Source: Kitagawia praeruptora (lineage: Eukaryota; Streptophyta; Magnoliopsida; Apiales; Apiaceae). From it: a DNA stretch of 64,000 bases. Below are positions 10,051 through 22,214 of the stretch, piece after piece. Each line of letters opens with the position of its first letter. Within the stretch, counting starts at the first letter, position 1. A program made the position numbers and the translations under genes. The notes under the pieces are model-generated. The model was not told where the DNA came from. It made no database searches and saw nothing but the letters and a program-made list of their open reading frames with translations. The DNA lies in contig CM075351.1 in the NCBI GenBank assembly GCA_037693485.1, forward strand, positions 17,975,001 through 18,039,000. The letters run 5' to 3'.

Positions 10051-12738
10051 TCAAGGCGGTTTCAAAAGAATAACTGAACCATCTTCAACAGACAAACCAC
10101 TCATACGAACGTTGACATCTTGATTGCTCGCTTTCCAGAAATTTCTTCCTTCAGATTTCAACCTAATTTTACTTCCCAACGGCCAAATCTTCTTCTTTTT
10201 CTTTTTCACACCTCTAAAATGCTTCTCCGACTCAACCGGCTGAACTAAAATTTCTTCTTCCTTAACATCTGCTTTCCACCTTCGCAACACTTTATCATGC
10301 CCTTCTTCAAAAATCACTAGCTCATTATTCAAAAGGACATACCTTAAATGTGATGGAAGTTTTCCAAGCTTTACTTTCGAAAGATCTTGAATTGAAGAAC
10401 TATCAAAGGAATCACTGATAGGATGCTTTAGCATGCGCATATCCGATTTTTCGCTCAATAACTGATCAAACTTCTTTCTCTGACCCGTATCAACTATTTC
10501 CACACTGCAACATTCTTCATCCTCTGTTGGAAATTTCATGGCCTTGAACACATTAAAGGTGACACTCTGATCTTGCACCCTCATTGTAAGCTCTCCTTTT
10601 TGCACATCAATCAAAGTCTTTCCTGTAGCCAAAAACGGTCTTCCCAAGATTATGGGAATCTTCTTATCTTCTTCAAAATCCAAGATAACAAAATCAGCAG
10701 GGAAGATGAGCTTATCAACTTTCACCAAAACGTCCTCCACTATGCCTCTAGGATATGTGATAGATCGATCAGCCAACTGCAAAGAGATGTTAGTTGGCTT
10801 TGGCTCCGGTAGACCAAGTTGCTTGAAAACAGACAAGGGCATAAGATTAATGCTAGCTCCCAAATCACACAAACACTTGCCGAATGAAAGGTTGCCAATA
10901 GTACACGGAATAGTGAAACTTCCTGGATCCTTGAGTTTAGGTGGCAATTTCTGTTGCAGAACGGCACTGCACTCCTCCGTTAATGCCACTGTTTCAAAAT
11001 CTTCCAACCTTCTCTTCCGTGACAAAATATCCTTCATAAACTTGACATAGCTCGGCATCTGCTCCAATGCTTCAACAAAAGGAATGTTAATGGACAGTTT
11101 CTTGAAGACATCCATGAATTTCTGAAACTGTTTCTCTTGACTTTTCTTCAAACGTCCAGGATATGGCGGAGGTGGATAGATCTGATTATTCATTGAAGAT
11201 TGTTCCGGAGTAAACTTTTCAACAGGTTTCTTGCTCTTCTCTTTGTCACCATCTAGCTCATCAGCTACTAAGTCAGATTTTTCAAATTCAGGCATTGCAG
11301 ATTTTTCCACTTGCTGATTCTGCACTTCTTCCTCTTCTTCAGTTGCTGATTTAGGATCACTTGTGACTTTTCCGGATCTTAAAGTAACCGCATTGACCTG
11401 TTCTTTATTGTCCCTCCTGCCTGGATTAGTCTCCGTATCACTAGGAAGAGTTCCTTGTTGCATATTTACCAAGGCACTTGTAATCTGCCCCAACTGAGTT
11501 TCCAAAACTTTCTGGCCAGCTTGCAGGTTCTTTATCATCACTCTCATATCATCTATCTCATTAGAAGATTGCCCCGCATGAGCCTGGGGTTGCTGCTGAA
11601 ATCCCGGAGGTTGATATGGTGTCCTTGGAGCATAAGGCTGTTGATAGCCTTGATTGTACGGCTTCGCTTGCTGATAAGATTGATGAGTATTTTGATTGTT
11701 GCTCCAGTTGAAATTGGGATGATTCCGATTATTAGGCTGATAAGTGGCTGGAACTGGTGCAGCAGGTCTCTGGAAATTACTCACGAACTGTACTGATTCA
11801 GGAGAAATAGCACACTGATTCGTCTCATGTGCGCCCGCACATAGCTCACAAACACTAGCCACCTGCTGAACTCCATAATTAGCAAGAGAATCCACCTTCA
11901 TAGCAAGAGCTTTCAACTGAGCTGTAATCATTGCAGCTGTATCTACTTCAAAAATTCCTGCTGCCTTGCCTTGAGATAGCCTTTGGGTAGGATTTTGATA
12001 TTCATTAGCAGCCATCATCTCTATAAGATCATAAGCTTCATCATAGCTCTTTGCCCACAGAGCTCCACCTGATGCTGCATCTAACAAAGGCCTAGACTGT
12101 GCTCCCAACCCATTGTAAAAACCATTAATAACCATCCAATCAGGCATGCCATGATGAGGACACTTCCTTAGCATCTCCTTGTAGCGTTCCCAAGCCTCAC
12201 ACAAGGACTCGCCAGATTGTTGTTGGAATTGAGTCAACTGGTTCCTTATTGCTGCAGTTTTCGCCATAGGGAAGAATTTAGTAAGGAACTTCTGAGCAAG
12301 ATCTTCCCATGTAGTAATGGAACCAGGTGGTAAAGAGTGTAGCCAGCTCTTAGCCTTATCCCTCAGAGAGAATGGGAAAAGCCTCAACCTGATAGCATCA
12401 TCCGTCACACCATTACACTTGAAAGTGTCGCAGATTTCAATAAAGTCCCTAACATGCATGTTGGCATCCTCCGTAGGAGCACCCCCAAACTGGACTGAAT
12501 TCTGCACCATCTGAATTGTGCCCGACTTGATCTCAAAATTGTTTGCTGCAATAGCTGGCCTAACAATGCTAGACTGAATATCATTGAGTTTCGGCTGAGA
12601 ATACTCCCTCAAAGCCTTAGCTGCTGCTGCATCTGCCATTGCTACTGTAGTTTCAGCTTCCTCTTCCTTATTCTCTAAGTTCTCTACAAGATCGTCTTCC
12701 GCCAGTTCTTCCAAACGAGCTTGTAAGCGTGTTCGCAT
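10051..12738 (-). CDS. gag-pro: Gag-protease polyprotein of the Athila-like element
   Basis: 895 residues, intact from ATG to stop. A retrotransposon gag (capsid) domain covers about residues 80-250 (motifs FPFSLRDKAKSWL and FLTKFFP). A CX2CX3HX4C zinc knuckle is at residues 297-309, typical of Athila/Tat gags. A Gln/Asn/Pro-rich linker (about 320-390) and an acidic stretch follow. An aspartic protease spans about 600-730, with the catalytic motif DLGAS at Asp625 and the flap/C-terminal motif ILGRPFLATG at about 697-706. The protein would build the particle and cut itself. It stops where reverse transcriptase normally begins; residues after about 810 are a Lys/Glu-rich tail that looks like a deletion junction joined to downstream sequence. 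The frame is fully open and the LTRs are nearly identical, so it is probably expressible. Confidence 0.9.
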   Translation of the reverse strand: MRTRLQARLEELAEDDLVENLENKEEEAETTVAMADAAAAKALREYSQPKLNDIQSSIVRPAIAANNFEIKSGTIQMVQNSVQFGGAPTEDANMHVRDFIEICDTFKCNGVTDDAIRLRLFPFSLRDKAKSWLHSLPPGSITTWEDLAQKFLTKFFPMAKTAAIRNQLTQFQQQSGESLCEAWERYKEMLRKCPHHGMPDWMVINGFYNGLGAQSRPLLDAASGGALWAKSYDEAYDLIEMMAANEYQNPTQRLSQGKAAGIFEVDTAAMITAQLKALAMKVDSLANYGVQQVASVCELCAGAHETNQCAISPESVQFVSNFQRPAAPVPATYQPNNRNHPNFNWSNNQNTHQSYQQAKPYNQGYQQPYAPRTPYQPPGFQQQPQAHAGQSSNEIDDMRVMIKNLQAGQKVLETQLGQITSALVNMQQGTLPSDTETNPGRRDNKEQVNAVTLRSGKVTSDPKSATEEEEEVQNQQVEKSAMPEFEKSDLVADELDGDKEKSKKPVEKFTPEQSSMNNQIYPPPPYPGRLKKSQEKQFQKFMDVFKKLSINIPFVEALEQMPSYVKFMKDILSRKRRLEDFETVALTEECSAVLQQKLPPKLKDPGSFTIPCTIGNLSFGKCLCDLGASINLMPLSVFKQLGLPEPKPTNISLQLADRSITYPRGIVEDVLVKVDKLIFPADFVILDFEEDKKIPIILGRPFLATGKTLIDVQKGELTMRVQDQSVTFNVFKAMKFPTEDEECCSVEIVDTGQRKKFDQLLSEKSDMRMLKHPISDSFDSSSIQDLSKVKLGKLPSHLRYVLLNNELVIFEEGHDKVLRRWKADVKEEEILVQPVESEKHFRGVKKKKKKIWPLGSKIRLKSEGRNFWKASNQDVNVRMSGLSVEDGSVILLKPP

Positions 12739-12855
12739 ACAAACTTAAGTACCTGAAACACCACGAAACAAAAAAAACTAAGTAAGAATCCGAGTCAGTG
12801 AACGCTAACGACCACTGATGACAAGCACATAAACCAAAAATAAAAACACCGATGA

Positions 12856-12873
12856 TCCCCGGCAGCGGCGCCA
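12856..12873 (-). other. Primer-binding site (tRNA-Asp type)
   Basis: On the minus strand, TGGCGCCGCTGCCGGGGA, six bases after the 5' LTR. It matches the complement of the plant tRNA-Asp 3' end except for one base, which supports the Athila assignment. Confidence 0.8.
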
Positions 12874-12879
12874 AAAACT

Positions 12880-14364
12880 TGTTATGCTAAATTTACGCAA
12901 GCGCACGTTGTCACAAGTAATATATGATTAAAAATCAAGTTCGTTCCCACAGAGATCTAGAATGGTGTCCAATTCAGTAAATATGCCTATGCAACAATGT
13001 ATGGTTTTAACTCACTGCTAAGAAAAGTAACAAATTGGGGTTGATTATCTAAATTATACTAAGTGCAAATTATAAACTAAGAATTAAACAATTAACGAGA
13101 ATAAAAATCGAATTACTTATATGAGAATAAACATGGAATCCTAGTTTCATCATCTACTTCACTTAGAGTAGCAGCCTTTAATTAAAACATGCGATGGTTT
13201 TGATATCTGATCGGACAACACGAAATAAGTATACGCTACCTGTCAGCATACGCATACCAAACTAAACATACATCCACAAAAGAGATAGAAGATGAATAGA
13301 CACCAATTATGCTTAGACCCTATATGTCTATAGAATTTGAAAACATAATGGTTGAAGAACAAGTTATCCATAAAGATCACATAGGGCGGTATAAGTATTT
13401 TCATCTCACACCACAATCATATTGATAACAATTATGAACCTATGCTAGCATGGCAAGTTCTAAATCTCAAGATCCACTTTCACTTCACAAGAGATTAACA
13501 ATTCAATTTAGATGTTAGCTACGCATCCAAAAGCATTAAGATTAACCATACGAGGATATCAGTATTCACCACACATAAATCTTTAAGGCATGCAAACTAC
13601 TAAGCTACATAGATAAATTCACTAGGATCCCACGACAATGATTAGCCCATAATTGAACCGTTCATCATCGTGGGATTTGATGAAAACATGATAAATAACA
13701 AGATATGAATAAAAGACGTAATTATATTAATAAACAAGAGTTTAAGAAAAACAAATCTAGAACAAAGGATGAAGTAGATCTAGATCCGTTGCTTGTCACG
13801 AGCGTTGAACCCTTCTCTCCTTTTCTCCCTTGCAGATCTAAGCTAGGTTACAATAATAAAACTATGATAATCTGTATATATCTATTACAATGGTAGGATG
13901 TGTTTAAATAGGCTCTAAAAGTCTTTCCCATCAAGAAAATACCCAAAATAGAGTTAAAACAGAATTTCTGTAAAATACGTTTCCTAAACTGATTCTGTTT
14001 TAAAGGGAAATTCGTAGCTGACTTTTCTTCTATTTTCCAGAACCGTTCCAGACGTAATTGGGCCTCTGAACCACCTTAGAATGATAGAGAATCTCGTTAT
14101 CTTCGCGTGGACTGCTTACGGGCTGAAAACAGACTTATAGAACTCAAGATATGGCCCAAACAGTGAATCTCACGCGTGCAGCCCAATAAATCCGAATTTT
14201 AATCAATTAATTCCCAAAAAATTATAGAAGCATCCACCTTAGTCAACCTTCTCGTAAATCTGCACAACTAAGCAAAACACATCAAAATTACAAGAAACTT
14301 GAGTCCAAGATCATCAATTTCAACCGATTTAGAATGCTCCAAGTGGATATAAATCCACTTATCA
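12880..14364 (-). repeat. 5' LTR of the Athila-like element
   Basis: 1,485 bp, the same length as 5819-7303 and nearly identical. Being the upstream LTR in the sense direction, it would carry the promoter. Confidence 0.93.
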
Positions 14365-14369
14365 CTTAT

Positions 14370-15714
14370 TTTATTTCATCATGATTATGTGTATGTGTCA
14401 CTATTTTTTTTATTCAAGTTGCTTTTCTATATTGGTTATGAATGTCAAATTTAGAGAATTATCAGCCCCAAAGATATCTAAACAATCTCTTTCTCTCTTT
14501 CGTTTTAATCTTTTTAGCATTATTTATGAACTTTGTTGTTAGGTTAAAAGTTTATATATCTTACTTATATATTGATTTTGAATCTTCTGATCAGCTTTGG
14601 TGTTTCAGTTCACAAATATTGGCGTGGTGCTAGCTATCGGTGCATGATTTTTATTTATTGTCTAATGAAAAAAGTATCATATATATCTCTATATAACTGA
14701 GTTCCTCTCTTTTTTAATTAAAATTTGTATCATGTATGTTCATATGATTGATGATTGATTTCAAATTTTGTTAATAGAATAAATTTATTCAAAAATTCAT
14801 ATGCTTTTATTTTATAATTGTTTTGTTATTACACATATTATGTCTAATTACGTGCATGTCACAGATCAAGTTGCAAATTTGTGAAAGCTGATACATATTT
14901 GTATAAAAAAAATTAAATTTTAATGGAGCTTTTTAATTGTAGTAGATTACTCCAAAAGTATTTGTTTTCTTTTTTGTCAAGCTCATATTTATGTTTGATT
15001 TTAGAATATTCATATTCTTTTATACTTACGTAAAGAGTATCTTATCCGGGTTTTTTGGGTACGATTGTTAACCAAAAGAATATGAACTTATCCGGATTTT
15101 TTGTACTATGATCATTAACCAAAAAAATATGAACCGTTAAATATTAAAATAGATAAATGTGATTCGCTAGATCAATATTAAGAAGTTTATTTGATTGTTA
15201 GTAGGATTATATTAAAATATCAAAATAAATAAATTTAACAATCTAAAACAAATATAAAAGATCCTCATTGCGCTTATTATATGTAAAATAAAAAAATTAT
15301 AACCGATCAACATTATCTATCTTTATAATGTTATAATTTATATAAAAGATTTTTAAAGGTGCATTGTATCGTTATTATAATCTAATAGTAAATTTATATA
15401 ATTATTCTAATGATATAATTGTCAAAGAAAGAAAGACTAATAATTTTGATTCACAATTTTCCGGATCCCATCGTTGACTATCAATTGGGATTTCGCCTAT
15501 CTAATTTCACTAATTTGTAAGAGTCAACTGACAAATCAAATTCTAAGATTTTACTTTGGTTTTTATCTTTTACAGTTTACACCTAAAACACATTCAAATT
15601 CAAATTGCCTGCATGTATGCCTGCGTTGCCTTTATCTCTCGGTCCCGGCCAATTCTTTACATGGGGGTTGGGCACGGAGACGAAGGATAGTGGTTGTAAT
15701 ATTGTTAAAATAAA
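14370..15714. other. No gene recognised; AT-rich DNA flanking the Athila-like insertion
   Basis: Continues the sequence interrupted at 5818. Short open frames (about 14442-14633 and 15474-15713) have no family features and are rich in stop-poor AT codons. A tandem pair of ACTTATCCGG-TTTTTTG-type phrases is near 15041 and 15087. Confidence 0.4.
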
Positions 15715-15920
15715 TGAAGTAGTGGGTGTTAATAGTGATTTTATTGTTAAAATAAGTGAAGTAGTGAGTGTAATAGTGTAAAGTGTTGAAAAAGTGAAGT
15801 GAAGTAGTGGATGTAGTAATGTATTTTATTGTTAAAAGTTACTATTTTTGGTAATGTAAATAATTAGTGGGACATCCAAAAAAGAAATTGTAAAGAAATG
15901 GATGGGACTGAGGGAGTATA
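15715..15920. mobile_element. Degraded Stowaway-like end with GAAGTAGTG repeats
   Basis: AATGAAGTAGTGGGTG-type phrases repeat several times, then the segment ends GGATGGGACTGAGGGAGTA, the inverse of the common CTCCCTCCGTCCCATCC Stowaway terminus. The opposite terminus was not seen. Confidence 0.5.
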
Positions 15921-15959
15921 CTACTAGCTTGGGCTAAACCCCCCACACGGGCCTCTAGC

Positions 15960-16924
15960 GTTCTTTTGTTGTAAAATAAGATTTATATTTCAAATATTTT
16001 TTAAAATTATATAAGGGAATTAATCAATATTAATAATTAATATTTTTAAAATTAAATATGGGAATTATATAAAGGAAATTCCTCAGGCATTTGGTGGAGT
16101 TTTGAAATCACTCAAAAGCTATTTATCTAATTTTCAAAATTATTTTAATTTTCAAACGTAAAATATGTAATTATGGAAATAATTGATGTTATTAAAGGCA
16201 ACTCTCTCGGTTCTAAATTATTTTATAGTTAGATATTAAAAACAAGTTATAATTTTTTGTTTTACATCAATATATCATAATTCTAATTAAATCTTAAGAA
16301 AATCTTATCAGCTTGCAAATTGAAATAAAAGCCAAAAAAGATTTTAGTATTTAAATTTTTATTATTTTATACGCTTAGTATTTTTATAATATATACAACG
16401 GTCGTCTGCCTAAAAAATTGTGAGGCAAAATCGGTAAATCAAAGTCAAAGAGTATTTTAATTTTTATTACTGTGTACGCTTTATAATTTTTAATATATGC
16501 AAACGGGTGTCGGCCTAAAATTCGTGAGACAAAATCGGTGTAGAAAAATAAATGAATAATTTATCTTATTATCTATGTATATTTAATGTATATAATACGG
16601 TGTTTACAATTTATATTGATATTATAAATATACTTTGTCTATTTTTTTAAAATAATATTTATTTAAAATTAAAAACAAATTGTGTGGCACACTTTGTAAA
16701 TTAAAAGGTTTTAACTTTTACCATTCCCTCTTTATTTATTTATTGTTAATTGTTAATTTGTCGTTATTATTTTTTCATTGTTCTTGATCATACATTCCAA
16801 CACGTTCTTTTAATTAATTCAACTAAATTTACTTTTCTATCTATATGTATTTATTATAACGGGTGTCGGCCTAAGAAAATATGACATAAAATCGATTTAA
16901 AAAATAAGTACATAGTTTATTTTG

Positions 16925-16975
<51 letters not shown>

Positions 16976-17446
16976 AACGTCTTCTTAAAATTAATTCAAT
17001 CAAATCTGCTTTTTTATCTATATGTATTTATTAATTAATTGTTCATTAATTTATTTAAAGATATTTTCTTTTTGATTTCTTTCTCAAATAGTCTATATTT
17101 TGAAGAAAAAAAAATATTACAACGCCGACCCTAAACGCGGCTTTTATGTATTTATTACAACAGGTGTCGGCCTAAGAAAACGTGATACAATGTCAACACA
17201 AAAAATGAGTGTAATTTTTATAATATATACAACGGTGTCGGCCTAAAAAATTGTGAGACAAAATCACTATAAAATGATTAATTTATCTTATTATCAATGT
17301 ATATCTAATTTATACAATGTTATGCTCGCTAATTATAATTGATATTTACACATGTATTTTTGTCGATGTTTTTATTAAATTATCATTATTTAAAATTTTA
17401 AAAAAATTGTTATAAGGCCGCCGCGAAGCGCGGCTTAGTCGACTAG
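15960..17446 (+). mobile_element. Helitron-family element H1 (3' part) with GGTGTCGGCCTAA repeats
   Basis: Five diverged copies of a module reading about ACGGTGTCGGCCTAA-AAATTGTGAGACAAAATCG lie near 16397, 16502, 16860, 17163 and 17232. The element ends with the hairpin GCCGCG-AAG-CGCGGC (17420-17434) and CTAG (17443-17446), a Helitron-type 3' end. An alternating (AT)n(AC)n(AT)n tract is at about 16929-16975. No Rep/helicase gene is present. The start is not resolved. Confidence 0.6.
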
Positions 17447-19277
17447 TATATAAATAAAGGAGGATACGCGGGAGTTTAGGTGGCGCTCTAAGATCGTCTC
17501 AATTAATTTTTTTAATTTTCTAGAATTTTAGAATTTTAAACACTTATAAATATAAAAATATCATTTAACATATTAGAAGTTAAATAGGTGTTCGAATTTA
17601 TAGAGGAGAAGAGTTTGAATTTATAGGAAGACATATGATTAGAAGTTATATTGGAAGTAGAATAATATTTATAAAGCATATGATTAAAAGTTCTATTGAA
17701 AGTAGAATAGGAGTTCGAATTTATAGAGAATAAGAGTTCAAATTTATAGAAAAAACATATAAATAAAAGTTTCTATTGGAAGTAGAATAAGTATTTATAA
17801 AGTATAAGATTAAAAGTTCTATTAGAAGTAGAATATGAGTTCGAATTTATAGAGAATAAGAATTCGAATTTATAGAAAAACATATAAAATAAAAGTTCTA
17901 TTAGAAGTAGAATAGGTGTTTGAATATATAGAACATCCATATAACTAAATATTTTATAGAAAGTACGATCTTCTTAAATTATATATTTTTTATATAAGTT
18001 AATTATACTTCTATTAAGAAAATTTATTCATAAATCCAATACTATTATCGTAAGAAAAGTCATCGTATTTAAAAAGAAAAGAATTGATGTGTTAAAATTA
18101 TAAAAGAACATTCTCATGCAGGAATCCTAAATAAAAATAGGAGTATCTATAATATAATTAAAGAGAGAATAAGATGTGTTTTCATTTTCTAAAACTCCAT
18201 AAATTTTAAAAAGTCTAGATAAATTATAAATTGGAATTCACTCTATTTTTTAGGTTTTAATTTTAAGGAAAATAGTTGTTGTGTAAGATAAGTATCATTA
18301 ATAATATGTAATGAATTTGGAATTTCGACCTAAACGAGAGCGGCTCGAAACGTGTTTAACGGGAAGACGGCTCATTATAAAATATTGTATTAGCTATTAA
18401 AATATCATTTTGATGTTATAAATTTTATTTTATTTTTAGGATTTGATTTTTATGGATAAACATTATCATATACAAGTGATATATGTAAAAGTTAGGTTTT
18501 TGGTGTTAACGAGGGAACGGATAAATAGTATAAAAATGTTTGAATATATATGGAATACATAAAATAAAATGTTTTATTAGAAGTAGAATACGAGGACGGT
18601 GGAGACGTCTTACACGATTTTTAAAACTATATATCGTTTTTCCTAGAAATCCTTTATTTTATTTTTTATACAAGTTAATTATACTTGCATTAGAAAAATA
18701 TATCCATAAATTTAATATCATTTCCGTAACGAAAAGTCTTCGAATTTATTTTTTTTATATGTTAACATAACAGAAAGACATTCCCATGCGGAAGTTGTAA
18801 ATAAGTGCATGATTATCTATAATATACAGAAAATATAAGATATATTTTCATTTTTAAAACTCTATAAATATTAGAAAGTTTAAAGAATATAAAAATTGGA
18901 ATTTATTTTTTTATATATAATTAGTTAGAATTTTGGTTCCAAATAAGAGCGACTCGAAACGTATTTAACGGGAAGACGGCTCACTAGAAAAGATTGTATT
19001 AGCTATTATAATTTGATATTGATGTCGTAATTTTTATTGTTCGATTTTATGGATTAAAAATATTATATAAGTCTTTATAATATATGTTAAAGTTGAGATT
19101 TCGATTTTAACGAGAGAACGACCCAATCGAAAGAATAGTGTTTAACAAGAAATTGATTCATTAAAAAATGATATTTAATTATTAAAATTTAATATTAAAA
19201 TTATAATATAACGTAAATGTATTACTTTTTTTCAAAAACATTATAACGCCGCCGCGAAGCGCGGCTTTATCGACTAG
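17447..19277 (+). mobile_element. Helitron-family element H2
   Basis: Begins directly after the CTAG of H1 with TATATAAATAAAGGAGG and the head motif GGATACGCGGGAG. It ends with the hairpin GCCGCG-AAG-CGCGGC (19251-19265) and CTAG (19274-19277). Between about 17570 and 17940 it holds degenerate tandem units (AGTAGAATAGG-GTTCGAATTTATAGAG type). Further in, the paired phrases GAGCGGCTCGAAACG and GGGAAGACGGCTCA recur. It is non-coding and so non-autonomous. Confidence 0.65.
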
Positions 19278-19911
19278 TATATATATAAAGGAGGATACGC
19301 GCGAGCTTAAGTGGCGCTCTAAGATCGTCTTAATACATTTTTCTAATTTTTTAGAATTTTAGGATTTTAAACAATAATAAATATAAAAATATCTTTTAAC
19401 ATATTAGAAGTAAAATAGATGTTCGAATTTATAGATGAGAAGAGTTCAAATTTGTAGGGAAGACATATAATTAGAAGTTCTATTGGAAGTAGAATAAGTA
19501 TTTAATTATAAGTTATATGATTAAAAGTTCTATTGAAAGAAGAATAGGAGTTCGAATAAGCACTAACAAATATAAAAAATCTTTTAACATACTAGAAGTA
19601 GAATATGTGCTCGAATTTATAGATAGAAGAGTTCAAATTTATAGAGAAGACATATAATTAGAAGTTCTATTGGAAGTAGAATATGTATTTATAAGGCATA
19701 TGATTAAAAGTTCTATTGAAAGTAGAATAGGAGTTCGAATTTATAGAGAATAAGAATTCGAATTTATAGAAAAAACATATAATTATAAGTTATATGGGAA
19801 GTAGAATAGGTGTTTGAATATATATAGAGGAGACATATAATTAAAAAATTTATTGGAAGTTAAATTTTATTTGAATAGGTGTTCGAATTTATAGAGAATA
19901 AGAGTTCGAAT
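19278..19911 (+). mobile_element. Helitron-family element H3, 5' portion
   Basis: Starts head to tail after H2 (TATATATATAAAGGAGG, then GGATACGCGCGAG) and carries the same degenerate units. It is interrupted at 19912-20578 by a Mutator foldback and continues to about 20830, where the similarity fades. Confidence 0.6.
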
Positions 19912-20578
19912 TTATAGAAAGAGTTAATTGCGTTTTGCACCCTCCAACTTTTATTCAAAAACAAAACTATACAACCATTTTGTGAAATGCAATTTACTAC
20001 CCTTAACTTTCAATATTGGATGTAACCTTAAAATTGTTTGTTACCTTTATTATTTTGAGGGGTAAAATTGGAATTTGAATAATAACATTAACAACTAAAA
20101 TTTTAAATTAATTAAAATTTTATATTAATGCACTTTTTACATGAAAATTATATTAAACAATTAATATGAAATCTGTTTTTTTATTATCAATGCATTAAAA
20201 TAATCATAACATTAAATAAATTTTAAAATAATTATCAAGCAAAATTTATATTCAAATAAATTTAATCGTAAATTATAATTTTCAAATTTATAAAAATTAA
20301 TATCAGTAAAATTTAAATCAATTAAAATTAATAAAAAATTTTAATTTGAAGTTCTAGCTTTTAGTCTAATTTAGAAATTTTAACATTAATATTATGTAAA
20401 TGATATGCTAAAATTCCAATTTTACCCCTCATAATGTTGCATCCAATTTTGAAAGGGGTGCATGTTGCATCCAACTTTGAAAGTTAAGGGTAGTGAACTG
20501 TTTTTTCCAAAATGGTTGTATAGTTTTGTTTTTGAATTAAAATTGGAGGGTGCAAAACGCAATTAACTCTTATAGAAA
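19912..20578. mobile_element. Mutator-like foldback MITE 2 with 9-bp target duplication
   Basis: A 649-bp element (19921-20569) with inverted ends GAGTTAATTGCGTTTTGCACC and an imperfectly palindromic body, flanked by the perfect 9-bp repeat TTATAGAAA (19912-19920 and 20570-20578). It shares the terminal word GAGTTAATTGC with the foldback at 57256-57910. No transposase. It sits inside a Helitron-family repeat, so it is younger than that repeat. Confidence 0.88.
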
Positions 20579-20829
20579 AAACATATAATTATAAGTTCTA
20601 TTAGAACTAGAATAGGTGTTTTAGTATTTAAAATTTTAAATACTAATGAATAGAATATCTTTTAACATATTAGATATTATAAGTTCTATTAGAACTAGAA
20701 TAGGTGTTTTAGTATTTAAAATTTTAAATACTAATAAATAGATTTTCTTTTAACATATTAGATCTAGAATAAGTGTTCGAATTTATTGAGAAGAAGAATT
20801 CGAATTTATATGAAAAACTTTAATAATGC

Positions 20830-21439
20830 CTATATAACAAAATTACCAATTAACTTTTCACGAACTTTTATGATTTGTAATTTTTTATTTTTTCCTATTA
20901 TATTGTTTTGTTTTCTAATCTCATGATTTTCTTACCATTCTTGCGGCGTGAAAGTTCTCCATGTATAACATGTCATGCAGTTTAATTGTAAAACACCAAA
21001 CATGTTAATCATAATTTTAGAGTAAGTTCCCAGCCTTAAACGACAACATACATATATTTGATTGTATGGTATTTTACTTTGAATAAATATTTACGTATTC
21101 CGTTATCTCTGTACACTCTATATTTAAATGGCATACATACTTCCTTATAAGAGAAATTTGTTTTAATTATTTTATTTTGGTTTTTCACTTTCACTATTTA
21201 GGTGTTTTCAAATTATATTTATTATTATTTCATGTGAATGCATCTTTTTTTTTTTTGGCTGGTGGTCAAAGAGATGAACCACATATATACCATGCAACAC
21301 GCGAACAAAAGCATGACTAACTTTCAACAATTCCGAATCATAAGTATATAAATCTTTTTTTATATTGTAATATCGTAATATGTTAAAATATATTATTTAA
21401 TATAATAAAATTTCTGAATAATTAAATATTTTCAATATA
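20830..21439. other. No gene recognised
   Basis: AT-rich DNA between two Helitron-family segments. No coding or repeat structure was identified. Confidence 0.4.
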
Positions 21440-22214
21440 TCAATATCAAGAGGATACACAAGAGTTTCGATGGCGCCTCTTAAATGCTCTCAATCTATTT
21501 TTCTATATTTTAAAATTTTTAGAATTTTAAATACTAATAAGTATAAAAATATTCTTTTAACATTTTAGAAATAGATTATGTGTTCGAATTTATAGAGGTG
21601 AAGAGTTGAAATTTATAATGAAGACATACAATTAATAGTTCTATTTGAAATAGAATAAGTATTTATAAGGCATATAATTAAAAGTTTTATTGGAAGTAAA
21701 ATAAGTGTTCGAATTTATAGAGAATAAGAGTTTAAATTTATACAAAAAATATATAATTAAAAGTTCCATTGAAAGTAGGATAGATGTTTGAATATATAGA
21801 TGAGACATGTTATTAAATGTTCTATTTGAAGTAGAATACAAAGACGGTGGTGACATCTTTTACGATTTTTTTACGATCTTTTTATATATATTTTTCTTAA
21901 AAAACTTTTATAAGTTAGAATTTCGGTTCCAAATAAGAGCGGCTCGAAACGTGTTTAACGGGAATACGGCTAAATTGAAAAAATTGTAATAACTATCAGG
22001 ATTTGATATTGATGTTATAAATTTTATTTTAATTTTAGATTTCGATTTTTATGGATAAAAATTATTATACAAGTTTTTATTATATATGTTAAAGTTCAGA
22101 TTTTAGTTTTGACGAGAGAACGGCTCCATAAAAAGAATCGTGTTTAATGAGAAAGCGATTCATTTGAAAATTTTATGTACTCTCAAAATTTATATATTAA
22201 ATTTATTTTAAAAA
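21440..22214 (+). mobile_element. Helitron-family element H4, 5' part
   Basis: Head motif GAGGATACACAAGAG near 21450, degenerate units to about 21850, then the GAGCGGCTCGAAACG and GAGAACGGCTC phrases seen in H2. It breaks at about 22215, where the LINE is inserted. Its tail resumes after the LINE poly-A at 25344 as CGTCGCCGCGAAACGC, a decayed version of the 3' hairpin. Confidence 0.6.

Larger units (their letters stand above)
5819..14364 (-). mobile_element. Non-autonomous Athila/Tat-branch Gypsy LTR retrotransposon (gag-pro only)
   Basis: A complete 8,546-bp element with equal 1,485-bp LTRs, flanked by the perfect 5-bp duplication CTTAT (5814-5818 and 14365-14369). Orientation is set by the gag-protease frame on the minus strand, a primer-binding site beside the right LTR and a polypurine tract beside the left LTR. 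There is no reverse transcriptase, RNase H or integrase, so replication would need enzymes from a relative. The LTRs differ at only a few sites (for example near 5894/12955 and 7261/14322), which indicates a recent insertion. The primer site matches the tRNA-Asp 3' end, as in Athila elements. Confidence 0.92.

Noticed and set aside
15923..15962. CTAG followed by a GGGCTAAACCC-type patch, as a possible inverse Helitron end
   Set aside because: The hairpin pairing is weak and no body or 5' end could be assigned.
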